Numbered from the stretch's first letter, positions 41,991-51,582 are shown. The stretch is 58,473 nt of DNA from a bacterium (GCA_030430075.1 JAUIGN010000058.1:1-58473), one strand, 5' to 3'. Notes: generated by a model from the letters alone, not told the origin. Numbers and translations: made by a program.

Positions 41991-43145
41991 CTACTGGTCG
42001 GCTTCATAGCGGCTGCGGTTTTCCAGGCGCAGCGACAGCCTGATGCGCTTCCCATCCCTGAGCACGACGACGTCGACGTCTTTGCCAATCGGCGTGAAGC
42101 CGACGACCTTCACCAGGTGCACATCGTCCTCGATCGTCCTCCCGTCGAATTCGATCACCACGTCATAGGCTCGTAGCCCGGCATCTTCGGCGGGCGCTTC
42201 CGGGGTGATGGATCGCACCAGGGCCCCGCGTGGTCGGGAGAGCCCGATCCGTGAAGCAAGTTCGTTCGTGAATTCGACGCCTCGATAAAGCCGCACGCCC
42301 ATATACGCACGGCTCGTTCTACCCTCAGAGACCAACTGCCGAGCGACAAGCACGGCCATATTGATCGGGATCGTGAAACCAATCCCCTCACTGCCGCCGG
42401 AACTGCTGGCGATCGCCGTGTTAATGCCCACGACTTCGCCACGCAGGTTCAAGAGCGGACCGCCGCTGTTCCCCGGATTGATCGAAGCATCCGTTTGCAT
42501 GAAGTCCTGGTACTTGATGTCGCCATTGCCCAAACGAAGATCCCGCCGTCCCTTGGCACTGATGATGCCGTAGGTCACCGAGTGGCTCAAGCCGAACGGG
42601 CTGCCGACCGCCAGGACGAAATCGCCGATCTCAACCTTGTCACTGTTGCCGATCCGCGCGGGAACATGGTCGTCTGCCTGGATTGCCATGACCGCGACAT
42701 CGGTCGAACGGTCGGACCAGACGTTCGTCGGGTGCGTCAGCTGGCCGTCCGCAAAGCGGATCTCAATCTTTTCCAGCGGCGACTTGTCGATGACATGCCG
42801 ATTGGTGATGACGTAGAGCGTGCCGTCGATCTTGACGATCACACCCGAGCCGGCCTCTTCAACCGGCTTCCGCCGATAGCTGTTGGTCGCCGACACCGGT
42901 ACCGTCGCTTCGATATGAACGACTGTCGGCGTCACCAGGCGAACGACGTTCTTAAGCAGGTTTCCTTGCCGCTCCAATGCCTGATATGCCGCATCGACTT
43001 CCCCATAAAGCTGCTCGCGAGCTTCCGGGCTGAGGGATGCGGGAAAGACCTGTGCGAATGCCGCCGGGGTCGCGTTGCCAACCAGACAGAGGATGGCGCA
43101 CGTCCAGCACCTGAAAAGCCATTGGTGGCGAGTTGATTGCTGCAC
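41991..43145 (-). CDS. HtrA/DegP-type periplasmic serine protease with one PDZ domain
   Basis: 384 aa from a GTG at 43145, chosen for GGAGGACAAGG just upstream and because it opens a signal peptide (CWTCAILCLVGNATPAAFAQ). The S1C triad is His in TNRHVIDKS, Asp in DRSTDVAVMAI and Ser in INPGNSGGPLLN; the oxyanion region is intact. A C-terminal PDZ domain begins near RGALVRSITPEAPAEDAGLR and ends DGKRIRLSLRLEN. It degrades or refolds misfolded envelope proteins. An N-terminal helical segment (~40-75) precedes the protease. Convergent with the nucleoside hydrolase. Confidence 0.93.
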   Translation of the reverse strand: MQQSTRHQWLFRCWTCAILCLVGNATPAAFAQVFPASLSPEAREQLYGEVDAAYQALERQGNLLKNVVRLVTPTVVHIEATVPVSATNSYRRKPVEEAGSGVIVKIDGTLYVITNRHVIDKSPLEKIEIRFADGQLTHPTNVWSDRSTDVAVMAIQADDHVPARIGNSDKVEIGDFVLAVGSPFGLSHSVTYGIISAKGRRDLRLGNGDIKYQDFMQTDASINPGNSGGPLLNLRGEVVGINTAIASSSGGSEGIGFTIPINMAVLVARQLVSEGRTSRAYMGVRLYRGVEFTNELASRIGLSRPRGALVRSITPEAPAEDAGLRAYDVVIEFDGRTIEDDVHLVKVVGFTPIGKDVDVVVLRDGKRIRLSLRLENRSRYEADQ

Positions 43146-43300
43146 CCCTTGTCCTCCATGACAACGAAGCGAAAGGCAGTTTGCGGCGGCACAGGACCGC
43201 GCGAAGAGACGGCCGGGAACCCGCAGTCGGGACACTCGGGGACGAACGCAGCAGGTCCAGTAGACCATCGTCGTTCGCCCCGTCGAGCCGCCGGCGGTCG

Positions 43301-43750
43301 TCAGGAGACGTCCATCTCGATGTCGCTAATGGCGACATCTCGATCCCGCGAATCGGAGTCGATCAGACGATCCCAGTTGGCGATGTCGCTCCCCGTGAAG
43401 CCGTCTTTCTCGGCTTCTCGCTGACAGTCGATGCAGAGGACTGCATAGGGAAGGGCTTGCAGCCGAGCCAACGGAATGGGCTTGTCGCAGGCTTCACAGG
43501 AGCCGTACTTGCCTTCACGCATTGACTCCAGCGCGGCTTCAATCTGAGCCAATTCGCGACTCTCGACTTCGGCGAGCTGCGAACTGATCTCGTCTTGTGC
43601 CGAATCCAGGGCGAAGTCGACAACGTCCCCCGAAGTCTGTTCACGAAGCGCCTTGAGGAGACTCAAGTCACCTGCAAGTGCCGTTCGGAGTGCATCACGT
43701 CGCTTGATGAGCACCTGGCGCAGATTCAAGATTGCTTCTTTGCGTGGCAT
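43301..43750 (-). CDS. DksA/TraR-family zinc-finger protein
   Basis: 149 aa. The N-terminal coiled coil (~1-85) carries acidic residues near its tip (SGDVVDFALDSAQDE), as in DksA. A C4 zinc finger follows (CEAC...CIDC with 17 residues between pairs: YGSCEACDKPIPLARLQALP, then YAVLCIDCQREAE). DksA-like proteins enter the RNA polymerase secondary channel and, with ppGpp, modulate initiation. The acidic C-terminal tail (DSDSRDRDVAISDIEMD) is an addition. Starts 156 bp from the HtrA gene on the same strand; ATG with GAAGGG upstream. Confidence 0.92.
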   Translation of the reverse strand: MPRKEAILNLRQVLIKRRDALRTALAGDLSLLKALREQTSGDVVDFALDSAQDEISSQLAEVESRELAQIEAALESMREGKYGSCEACDKPIPLARLQALPYAVLCIDCQREAEKDGFTGSDIANWDRLIDSDSRDRDVAISDIEMDVS

Positions 43751-44563
43751 AGGACTACCCTTCGATGTGAATACCCGTTCCGAAGGGAGCCCCCCCTCCG
43801 ACTGCCGGGATGCAAGGTCCCTTTCCTAGGGACTGGCCTCGTTCCTGAACCGTTGCCTCGGACCGCGGTCTCCATCGATCGTGGTCGTGAGCAACAAAAC
43901 TATAGTATGTACCCGGACTCCGAGGAGTGGCGAAATGGTCCCCGTCAAGCGGGAATCGGCCACGCCCATTTTTCAATCTTGTAAGCTTTTATTCTCGAAC
44001 CACTTGCGGTAATCGTGCCGGGTGCCGCTTCCTCCCCGCCCAAGCCAGATTTGCCGTTCGACAAAGGGGACACTTCGGTCCCGATCCGCTCAGTCGTTCG
44101 GCTCGGCTGAACTAACTGATGTGATCGTTGCAATCCGTTCATCGACAGATCAGCCCTCAAGATCTAACTGATTCTTTCAGAATCGGCAGGAATTGCCGAC
44201 GTCGTCTCGAACCGCCTACGGCCCTCCCTGCTCGAGAATGGATCGGATCACGGCGGAAATCTCGGTCGATGCGGCGGCCCGCGTCCCTCGCTCTGCGACG
44301 CACAACCGCAACGCGGCCTGCCGCGGCGACGGTCTATTCGTCGCGACCGGCAAAGCCAGACCCGGCCGGAAACCGCGATCGGCTACGCGGGCAGCCGCAA
44401 GCTGCTTGACCATGGCCCGTTCGAAACCTAAGTCCAAGTACACGGTCTTCTCATCGACGTCGCCGCGCTCATCGGCGTCACACGTTGGCGACCATCGATC
44501 GCCGACGTCAATGAGACAACCGAGTCACACTTCGGGTTCCCTGCAGAGATGGCGAATTAGCTC
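43751..44563. other. 813-bp divergent intergenic region
   Basis: Between dksA-like and FHA genes. It holds TATAGT at 43901-43906 and a 26-codon micro-ORF with a good SD (43933-44013), plus a Ser-rich frame ending in the FHA start (ATGA) that I did not accept. No tRNA fold was found despite a superficially leucine/serine-tRNA-like string near 43915. Confidence 0.45.
43933..44013 (+). CDS. Possible 26-aa micro-ORF
   Basis: ATG at 43933 preceded by GAGGAG at 8 nt spacing. The product reads MVPVKRESATPIFQSCKLLF and then SNHLR before TAA. TATAGT at 43901-43906 could be a -10. No family recognised; the length and lack of repeat or signal features make this uncertain. It could also be a leader. Confidence 0.25.
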
Positions 44564-46720
44564 ATGACGGAATATCAGACTCAGACGATGTCCGGCCGCT
44601 GCGGCGGGTTGGGGCTGCTTGGTTCACCCAATCACGAGTTGCGGCTGCGAATCCACGGCGGTCGACGCGAAGGCCAGCTCGCCACCGTCAAGGCGGCCAA
44701 GTGCACCATTGGATCGTCCGCATCGTGCAGCCTGCCACTTGCAGGACCGGGCATCCAGCCGATTCACTGCCTGTTGCTGCGTGGACAACGCGGCTCGATT
44801 GTCCGCAGCCTCGCAGCCGGCACGACACTGAACGGTGCCCCGGTCCAGGATGCCACCCTGCTTCCCGGCGATCGCCTCCGCATCGGACCCTATGAACTGG
44901 AAGTTCTGTCCGATCAACCATCAGACCACCGTCCCGACAATCGGCCGGCCGACGAATTGCCCTCGGCCACCGACCCTGATGGCCCCCGAGCGGCGACCTC
45001 CCCCGCCCCCTGCAGCCGCTCGGACGAAATCGTCGAATTGTTGACGACACGCATCACGGGTGTCTCGGAGAACATCCACCAACTCACGGCGAAATTGACC
45101 GAGACCGACGAGCAACAACAGCAGCTCAGCGATCGCGTGCAGGACTATCACCGCGCGATGCAGGAGGGGATCGACGAGTGCGTTCGTCAATTGACGCGAT
45201 TGGAAGCCGAATTCAACGCGCAGCGACAACCGGACGATACCAATCTGGTTGAGCTGCGCGAGTCCATCCGGGCGCTCCAGGCGCAATTGGCCGACGACCG
45301 CCCCGCGGACCGGCCGCTCGATCGCCGTGAGACGGGGAGCGCACCATGCCGCACGTTGGATCCAGACCCTGCGACGCTGCCGGAGATGCGCCCTCATCCG
45401 GCACTTGCCTCACGGCTGGACCAGTTGAGGGCGAGCCGCGTGGAGGCGGAGCGCGCTGGCCGGCAGGAACGGGCCGAAGCCTCTGTCCACGAAATCTTCC
45501 GCCACGACGTCACGTCCCCTCAAGCTGCCTCGGCCGAACCCGCTCGACAACCGACCGAGGAACGAAACGAAACAAGCATGCCGTCCGAGACCGACACGGA
45601 CGTCCGCAGTTCCCTGCTCAGCGAACTGAACCAGCTCAGCCGTCGCCAGGCAACGCGCCACGCTCCGGTCGCCGCGCCCCAGGAAGCATCAAGTGGAGAC
45701 TTCCCACCGAGTGGCACTCCCGCCGCGGCGGCGAATGCCGACGTCGGTTCCGGTGAACCGTTTGCTGCGCCGGAAACGGTGCACTCCGAGCAGCAACTGC
45801 GGGAGGAGGAACCGGACGACCAATACGATGATCCGGCGGGCACCATCGACGCCCCGATCCTCCATCAGCACTCCGACGTCGACCGGGGGCCCCTCGCGGC
45901 GACGTCGACGGAAGAGACCGCTCGCCGTTCCTCTCCCGATCCCTTCGACGCACCTTCGGCAAGAAACGCAAGCGAGAATCCGGTGCCGGCCGCCACGACC
46001 CACGAGGCGCCGGTCACCGCCAGCGCTGTCCTCTCGCGGCTGGGTCGGCTCGAGGAACTGACCGCGGGAGACGAACCGGATGCGGCTCCCTCCGGATTGC
46101 CGAACGTCCATGAACAACCTCGCGCCGCCGATCCGCCGACAGGCCCCTTGACCGGACCGGAAACAGCCGACGTGGACGAAGATGATGCGTCCATCGAGGC
46201 CTACATGAGCCAGTTGTTAGCGCGGGCGCGGGGCGGCGAACCCGCGCCGCCGGCCCCGGTCAATGTGGTGCGCACAGCGGTGGAGCCGACCTGGAAGCCG
46301 AACCAGGCCAAACGGCCGGCCGCAGCCGAGCCGCCGGGCGACGGGCCCATCCAGTACTTGCCTCGCTCGCAGGCACCCGAGCAAGGATCGAAGCTGTCCG
46401 CGATGCGGGAATTGGCCAATGACTCAACCCGCTCGGCAATCGCCACACACGCCAAGATGAGCGGTTTTGATATGGCCAACGCCAAGCGGATCGCCGGCAT
46501 GGCCGCTTTCGGGTTTTCCGGTCTGGCGTTGCTTTACATTACCGTGCAACCAGTCTGGTCGATCCTCGGGGCGCTCGGGGGAATTGGCATTGGCAGTTTT
46601 TGGTTCTGGCAAGCGCGCAACCTGAAACGACGGGCCGAAAGTTCCACCGGAACACCGCCCTCCACCGACACGACCCAACCGAGTCACGGGCCGAGCGAGC
46701 AACCAGCGACGACGGCGTGA
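44564..46720 (+). CDS. FHA-domain protein with long disordered region and C-terminal membrane segment
   Basis: 718 aa. Residues ~25-110 form an FHA domain: beta-strand pattern with KCTIGSSASCSLPLAGPGIQPIHCLLL and AGTTLNGAPVQDATLLPGDRLRIGPYELEVL. FHA modules bind phosphothreonine. A coiled coil (~165-215, LTAKLTETDEQQQQLSDRVQ onward) and ~350 residues of Pro/Glu/Ala-rich disordered sequence follow. The C-terminus has two closely spaced hydrophobic helices (~645-690; FSGLALLYITVQPVWSILGA, GGIGIGSFWFW) and a basic tail. It is probably an inner-membrane scaffold recruiting phosphorylated partners; the role is unknown. Convergent with the zinc-ribbon gene. Confidence 0.82.
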   Translation: MTEYQTQTMSGRCGGLGLLGSPNHELRLRIHGGRREGQLATVKAAKCTIGSSASCSLPLAGPGIQPIHCLLLRGQRGSIVRSLAAGTTLNGAPVQDATLLPGDRLRIGPYELEVLSDQPSDHRPDNRPADELPSATDPDGPRAATSPAPCSRSDEIVELLTTRITGVSENIHQLTAKLTETDEQQQQLSDRVQDYHRAMQEGIDECVRQLTRLEAEFNAQRQPDDTNLVELRESIRALQAQLADDRPADRPLDRRETGSAPCRTLDPDPATLPEMRPHPALASRLDQLRASRVEAERAGRQERAEASVHEIFRHDVTSPQAASAEPARQPTEERNETSMPSETDTDVRSSLLSELNQLSRRQATRHAPVAAPQEASSGDFPPSGTPAAAANADVGSGEPFAAPETVHSEQQLREEEPDDQYDDPAGTIDAPILHQHSDVDRGPLAATSTEETARRSSPDPFDAPSARNASENPVPAATTHEAPVTASAVLSRLGRLEELTAGDEPDAAPSGLPNVHEQPRAADPPTGPLTGPETADVDEDDASIEAYMSQLLARARGGEPAPPAPVNVVRTAVEPTWKPNQAKRPAAAEPPGDGPIQYLPRSQAPEQGSKLSAMRELANDSTRSAIATHAKMSGFDMANAKRIAGMAAFGFSGLALLYITVQPVWSILGALGGIGIGSFWFWQARNLKRRAESSTGTPPSTDTTQPSHGPSEQPATTA

Positions 46721-46763
46721 CGTACCTGCCGGCCGGCGCGCCCTTCAAACCATCGACCGGGCA

Positions 46764-47015
46764 TCATGCCGGGACCGACGAGTCCCCAGCCGGGCGGGAA
46801 CAATAGGGGCAGAAATTCGGATCTTCCGCTTCTGGCTCGTTGGACGGGGGGTCGTCCGAGCGAAAAGCGCGGGTCTCCCGGTACCCGCAATTGGCACAGC
46901 GGTGCTCCCAGGAGATGATCCGCAAGTCATCCCTCTCAAAATGGTTATGGCGACACGTGAGCCCGCCGCTGGCACAGCGGGGGCAATTGCCGATCACGCG
47001 GATATCTCGCGTCAT
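46764..47015 (-). CDS. Small zinc-ribbon protein, 83 aa
   Basis: ATG at 47015 with GGAGG about 12 nt upstream. Three CxxC-like pairs (CPRC near residue 11, CANC near 40, CPYC near 69) suggest one or two zinc ribbons: NCPRCASGGLTCRHNH, WEHRCANCGYRETRAF and NFCPYCSRPAGD. No hydrophobic or catalytic region. Function unknown; such proteins often bind nucleic acid or polymerase. Convergent with the FHA gene (43 bp apart). Confidence 0.72.
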   Translation of the reverse strand: MTRDIRVIGNCPRCASGGLTCRHNHFERDDLRIISWEHRCANCGYRETRAFRSDDPPSNEPEAEDPNFCPYCSRPAGDSSVPA

Positions 47016-47203
47016 GACGCGACACGCCTCCTGATAGGCTGTTACAACGGGCGACTACGGTGGTAGCCAAGATTTGAAACGAGGGCGCGCTGCAAGGCGT
47101 GGGCCGCCCGTCTTGTCGCCCACTCCCCAGTCGTTGCCGCGACACCGGACGACGGCCCTTCACATCGGGCCCCGTCCGCACCAGCCGTAGCCGATCCGCC
47201 GGT

Positions 47204-48217
47204 TCAAAATCCGCGGGCCGCGCAGACATCTTCGAAGTCGCGCAGGTGGTAGTCGATTCCCACATAGTCCAACACCCGACAGAGACCTCGCAAGGCGACC
47301 AGCATCCCGTCCGGCCCGCTGAACCCGCCAAACTGGCCGCCCCCTTTGACATGCGGCTCGAGGTCCAGGAACACTCCCGGCACCCCGCGCCGCTTGAGCT
47401 TGCGCTGCAGGGCGGGGATCATCTCGGCAAAGTCACGCAGTATCCGCTCGTGGCCGCTATCGCCGATATCCGCGGGCACGAAGTTCTTCAACGCCGCCTC
47501 GTCCACATGGTCGGTACGCTGGGGCGGTCCGGTGTGTTTGTAGTCCTTGATGTGAACCCATCCAATTCCCTGCTTCATCGCCGAATACTGCGCGAACACC
47601 TCTCCCGCCTCACAGCCCATCGATGTGATGTTGCCGGCGTCGAAGATCAGCATCAATGCGGGATGATTCACCTGGCGGTAGATCTCCGCCAACAACGGGC
47701 CGCTTTGCCCCACCAGGTTGGCCTCGATCTCCAGCCCGAAAATGAGATCGCTCCGATGGCACGTCTCCGCCACCTGGCCAAGCTGATCGACCACTTGCGG
47801 TACGTGGTCCCAGGGATCGGTGCCACGCGGATGATAAAACGAGAACCCGCGGATCAACTTGGTCTCGAACGCGTGCGCCAGATCGCACGCACGACGCACG
47901 TCTTTGCCCAAATACTTCTTGAATGGAATGAACTTGTTGTGCGACTTGTCGTCCACGTCCAGCAGTTTGACTTTCCCGATGGGGCTCCCCAGAGACGATA
48001 CATTCAACCCGTACTCATCCTCCAAGTGGCGGATCTTGGTGATCTCCGACTTGGTCAACTGCATGACGTTCTTGACACCTTTGCCGGCGTCAATGAAGCG
48101 GATGGTGTAATACTGCAGCCCCAGCGATGCGAAGGCGGAAAACTGCTGCTCTGCGGTTTTCTGATTCGCGGCTTCATCGGCAAAGCCGGTCAAAATGACG
48201 GACGGTCGGTCTGGCAT
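47204..48217 (-). CDS. Sugar phosphate isomerase/epimerase (xylose isomerase-like TIM barrel)
   Basis: 337 aa from the ATG at 48217 with AAAGGA 8 nt upstream (MPDRPSVILTGFADEAANQK); the frame upstream to 48331 is Arg-rich and was rejected. Barrel strands carry candidate metal ligands: FGLEIEANLVGQ (Glu), PALMLIFDAGNITSMG (Asp), GWVHIKDYKHTG (His/Asp) and GVPGVFLDLEPHVKGGGQFG (Glu/His). The family includes epimerases, 2-keto-myo-inositol dehydratases and 3-dehydroshikimate dehydratases; the exact reaction is unknown. Divergent from a Gfo/Idh oxidoreductase, a common functional pairing. Confidence 0.85.
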   Translation of the reverse strand: MPDRPSVILTGFADEAANQKTAEQQFSAFASLGLQYYTIRFIDAGKGVKNVMQLTKSEITKIRHLEDEYGLNVSSLGSPIGKVKLLDVDDKSHNKFIPFKKYLGKDVRRACDLAHAFETKLIRGFSFYHPRGTDPWDHVPQVVDQLGQVAETCHRSDLIFGLEIEANLVGQSGPLLAEIYRQVNHPALMLIFDAGNITSMGCEAGEVFAQYSAMKQGIGWVHIKDYKHTGPPQRTDHVDEAALKNFVPADIGDSGHERILRDFAEMIPALQRKLKRRGVPGVFLDLEPHVKGGGQFGGFSGPDGMLVALRGLCRVLDYVGIDYHLRDFEDVCAARGF

Positions 48218-48613
48218 GATCGGGTTCCTTTCAGAGGTCGGGCAGGCGGCCATTGTGGAGCCCGAATCGGACCGATGCAAGGGGCGGCGTCGAACCGAAC
48301 GCCGCCAAAGCGTCGGGCGGACGGCCGACAACCGCGGCGGCTGACGACGTCCCGCATGAGCCGCCGATTCAAAGGGTGCGTGCGCCGCGAAACCTCGTGC
48401 GCTGTTCGAATTGCCCTACCCGTCACATGACGCACCGGATCCTCGGCAGCCGGCGAACGTCAAACGGTATCGGGCTGGGCGCCGGGCCGCTCGTTCGCAG
48501 CGCACTACCAGCGGCGGGAACTGACCGACCGACGTGGCGCACCCTGCATAACGCGGGAATGACCGCTGGCAGCATGGTGGTAAATCGCCGCCCCGCGCGG
48601 TATTTTCTTGGTC
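48218..48613. other. Divergent intergenic region, sugar isomerase / oxidoreductase
   Basis: 396 bp, expected to hold both promoters and any shared operator. No clear -35/-10 pair, palindrome or riboswitch was recognised. Confidence 0.4.
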
Positions 48614-49909
48614 ATGAATACACTACCTGCGGAATCGGAGACGGGCCCCCAGCTACTGCGTGGGGGCATGGTCGGCGTCGGGATGATTTTTGACGAAACC
48701 TACCGGCCATTCTTTGAAAACAGCCGACGTGACGGCCTGCATGATCGGCGTTTCGGGCTGTGCGAAATCGAACTGGCAGCGGTGGCCAGCCGCACCGGCA
48801 AGCGGGCGGCAGCATACAAGCAGGCCGCCAAAAATCGCATCGCCGACTTTCAGAGTTTTTCCGAACCCGATGGGATCGGGCAACTGCTGGGGACCGACGT
48901 CGACTTCGTCTGCGTGGCGACCCCGGATGATCGCCATTTCAAGGCCGCCCAAGCCGCATTGGCAGCCGGCAAGCATGTGCTCATCGAGAAGCCGTCGGTT
49001 CTCTCCCTGCAGGAGCTCGATCAACTTAACCAACTGGCGTTGGACAAACAGGTGCTGGCCAAGGTGGTCTATCACAAGCTGTTTGACCCGGACCACAAGA
49101 AGCTGAGAACGCTGGTCGCTGACGACATCCTGCAGCACGTGAACAACGGCTACTGCACGCTGTTGGAACCGAAGATCATATCCGGCTCACAGTTTTCCGA
49201 GTGGATCACCGGACGCAACCCGGGTACCTACGTTGCCGTTCACTACCTGAAGTTGATCGACTTCACGTTTGGCGGCAAGCTGAAGAGTGTTGCCTGCACC
49301 GGCCAGCGGGGTATCGTCGGCCCCCACGATGGGCCGACTTGGGATTCGACCCAACTGAGGGTCATCTATGAATATGACTCGGGCCGCGAAGCGGCGTTCG
49401 ACATCCATACCAGTTGGGTGACACCGGACAACTTTCCCGGCTACGTCGAACAGGAAGTGCAATTCCGTTTTGACAACGGCGTCTGGAACGGCCATAGCCG
49501 GCGACGTGGTGTCGAATGCACGATCGAGGAGAAGACGCCGATCGAAGCAAAAATCAACATCAACAATCACTACAACGGTTCGTTCCTCGAGCCCGACGGG
49601 CAACGCAGCCAGGTCGGCTACGGGATCGAGGTTCTGGAACGGTTTGCCCGTGAGGTTGCGTCGGTGGAATTCGGCGGTCCCGCCGAGGCACGCGACGAAC
49701 GACTTGCCGCTGCCAGAGACCTGGCTTACAACGACCTCTCCAGCGACCGGCAAGTCGTCGCCATCGTCCAAGCCATGGAAGCCATCTTGGCGCGCCATGC
49801 CGCCGGGCAGCCGAACTGCGTCGTGCATGTCAATGCGTCCCAGGGCGGCCTGGTCCTGTACGCACCCGGCTCGGCCGAACCTGAGGTTTTGTACGAACCA
49901 ACCGTGTAG
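48614..49909 (+). CDS. Gfo/Idh/MocA-family NAD(P)-dependent oxidoreductase
   Basis: 431 aa from the ATG at 48614 (a TTG two codons earlier is possible). The N-terminal Rossmann domain has GGMVGVGMIFDE (dinucleotide loop), then DFVCVATPDDRHFKAAQAAL and the family-defining GKHVLIEKP with its catalytic lysine. The C-terminal alpha/beta domain carries the substrate site (YHKLFDPDHKK, YVAVHYLKLIDFT). Probably oxidises or reduces a sugar or cyclitol; divergent placement beside a sugar isomerase suggests one catabolic route. No SD is evident. An atypical LCEIELAAVASRTGKRAAAY loop extends the Rossmann fold. Confidence 0.88.
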   Translation: MNTLPAESETGPQLLRGGMVGVGMIFDETYRPFFENSRRDGLHDRRFGLCEIELAAVASRTGKRAAAYKQAAKNRIADFQSFSEPDGIGQLLGTDVDFVCVATPDDRHFKAAQAALAAGKHVLIEKPSVLSLQELDQLNQLALDKQVLAKVVYHKLFDPDHKKLRTLVADDILQHVNNGYCTLLEPKIISGSQFSEWITGRNPGTYVAVHYLKLIDFTFGGKLKSVACTGQRGIVGPHDGPTWDSTQLRVIYEYDSGREAAFDIHTSWVTPDNFPGYVEQEVQFRFDNGVWNGHSRRRGVECTIEEKTPIEAKININNHYNGSFLEPDGQRSQVGYGIEVLERFAREVASVEFGGPAEARDERLAAARDLAYNDLSSDRQVVAIVQAMEAILARHAAGQPNCVVHVNASQGGLVLYAPGSAEPEVLYEPTV

Positions 49910-50181
49910 CGAGGCGGGGCCTCGGACCGCTGGCGAGCTAACGCTCGGATCATGTTCATCCGCTCCCGTTGGTCGCTAAACTTGACTCAAGATGAACGAC
50001 GTTGGCCCCCGCGAGCAAACCAGACCGTTGCCAAGAATTACAGGTGAGGGACTGCGGGTGCGTCGCACCGTGGGAGTCCCACTCCTTCACACCGCCCCAC
50101 CCACGCCGGATCGTTCGCTTGACCAGCCGCCAAGGTCACGTGCCTACCGCCACTACGCTCCATCGAATGTACTGAGGCCCC

Positions 50182-51582
50182 ATGTCGAATCCAACCCAAA
50201 CCGACTCGCCAATTGTCCACCCGGGGGAAACCACCTCGAATGAAATCCGTGGACGTTTGTCGCAGGTGGAACCCCGCTCGCTGCGCACCTTCACCCCGTC
50301 GTTGGCGCTCATTGCCAAAAGCGCCGGTAGTTATCACTTCACGCCGGAAGGCCGCAAGCTGGCGGACTTCAGTTCGGGTGTGCTGGTTTCCAACCTGGGC
50401 CACAACCCGACGCGCTGGTGGAAGCGGCTCCTCGAATACCTGGGGGTTCGCAACCTGGACGACAGTGCCGAATTTACGGTCGCGGCACCGCTCACGGCGT
50501 ATAACGCCGCCACGGAACTGGAAGTGGCGGCCAGCGAACGGCTCCTCAGCAACCTGCGCAACGCCGCCGGCGGGGGACGGATGGAACAGGTCCTGTGGGC
50601 GGCCAGCGGCAGCGAAGCCATTCAAAAGGCCTTGTGGGCGGCGATGGCCCGGACCCCGGGCCGCGACATGATCCTGGCAACTCGCGGCGGCTTTCACGGA
50701 AAGAAAGGGTTGGCGGGTGCCGTGACAGGCTGCGAGTCGGACAAGGAACGCGACCCCCGCGTCCGCTTCATCAGCTTCCCGAAGGCCGAGTGCGATGACT
50801 TGGAGTCACGCCGTCGGCCCCTGGACCTGGCGACCTACCGCCAGGAACTCGATCAGTTGGCAGCCGAGCTTGGATCGCGGGTCGGCTGCCTGATCACCGA
50901 ACCCTACCTGGGCGGCGGTGGTTCCTATCATCCGCAACCGGCCTACCTCCAGTTGCTCGAGCAATTCTGTCGCGAACACGACATCATCCTGATCCTCGAC
51001 GAAGTGCAATCAAACTTTGGCCGTACCGGCCCCATGTACGCCTTCACCCATTACGGTATCGAACCCGATATCGTCTGCCTGGGGAAGGGCTTGGGGAATG
51101 GCGTTCCCGTTTCGGCGGCTGTCGGACGGGAAGACGTCTTCGGGGGACTCGGCTACGGCGCCGCCTCGGACACCTGGAGTTCCAATCCGCTCTCGTCCGC
51201 GGCCGTCCTGGCAACCCTGGACGAGTTCGAGCAATCGGATGTGCTGGAGCGGGGCCAACAACTGGCGGCCGAACTGGAGTCCGGACTGCAGCAACTGAAG
51301 GAGACAGGCGTCATCGCGAAGGTGCGTGGCGAAGGGTGTGTCTGGGGCATCGAGTGTGCCGCAATTGGTCGCCATTCGTCCGACGAGGTAGCCAATCAAT
51401 GTGTCGAAGCCTGTTACCTGGGTGACGCGGCGGGCCGCGCCATTCATTTGCTCGGGCCGCTGTCGGGTAACGTCATTCGGATCAGCCCACCGCTGGTCAT
51501 GTCCGTCCCGGAGGCCCGTGAATACCTGGATGTGATGCGAGCGATCTTCACCGATTTGTCGGGCAAGTTGGCAGATTCATGA
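50182..51582 (+). CDS. Class III PLP-dependent aminotransferase
   Basis: 466 aa; GAGG lies 4 nt before the ATG. Fold-type I enzyme. The cofactor region is ILDEVQSNFGRTG (Asp to pyridine N), and the Schiff-base lysine is in DIVCLGKGLGNGVPVSAAVG. GSEAIQKALWAA and TRGGFHGKKG bind phosphate. The substrate could be an omega-amino acid, ornithine/GABA-like compound or amino sugar; not resolvable. Its TGA overlaps the ATG of the deaminase gene (ATGA), so the two are co-translated. Confidence 0.9.
   Translation: MSNPTQTDSPIVHPGETTSNEIRGRLSQVEPRSLRTFTPSLALIAKSAGSYHFTPEGRKLADFSSGVLVSNLGHNPTRWWKRLLEYLGVRNLDDSAEFTVAAPLTAYNAATELEVAASERLLSNLRNAAGGGRMEQVLWAASGSEAIQKALWAAMARTPGRDMILATRGGFHGKKGLAGAVTGCESDKERDPRVRFISFPKAECDDLESRRRPLDLATYRQELDQLAAELGSRVGCLITEPYLGGGGSYHPQPAYLQLLEQFCREHDIILILDEVQSNFGRTGPMYAFTHYGIEPDIVCLGKGLGNGVPVSAAVGREDVFGGLGYGAASDTWSSNPLSSAAVLATLDEFEQSDVLERGQQLAAELESGLQQLKETGVIAKVRGEGCVWGIECAAIGRHSSDEVANQCVEACYLGDAAGRAIHLLGPLSGNVIRISPPLVMSVPEAREYLDVMRAIFTDLSGKLADS

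Noticed and set aside
43915..43990. tRNA-Leu/Ser-like string before the FHA gene
   Set aside because: GAGTGGCGAAATGG looks like a D-arm, but no acceptor stem, anticodon stem or T-arm could be paired.
44412..44567. 51-codon Ser-rich frame overlapping the FHA start by ATGA
   Set aside because: No SD, low-complexity product and no recognisable family; the overlap alone is weak evidence.
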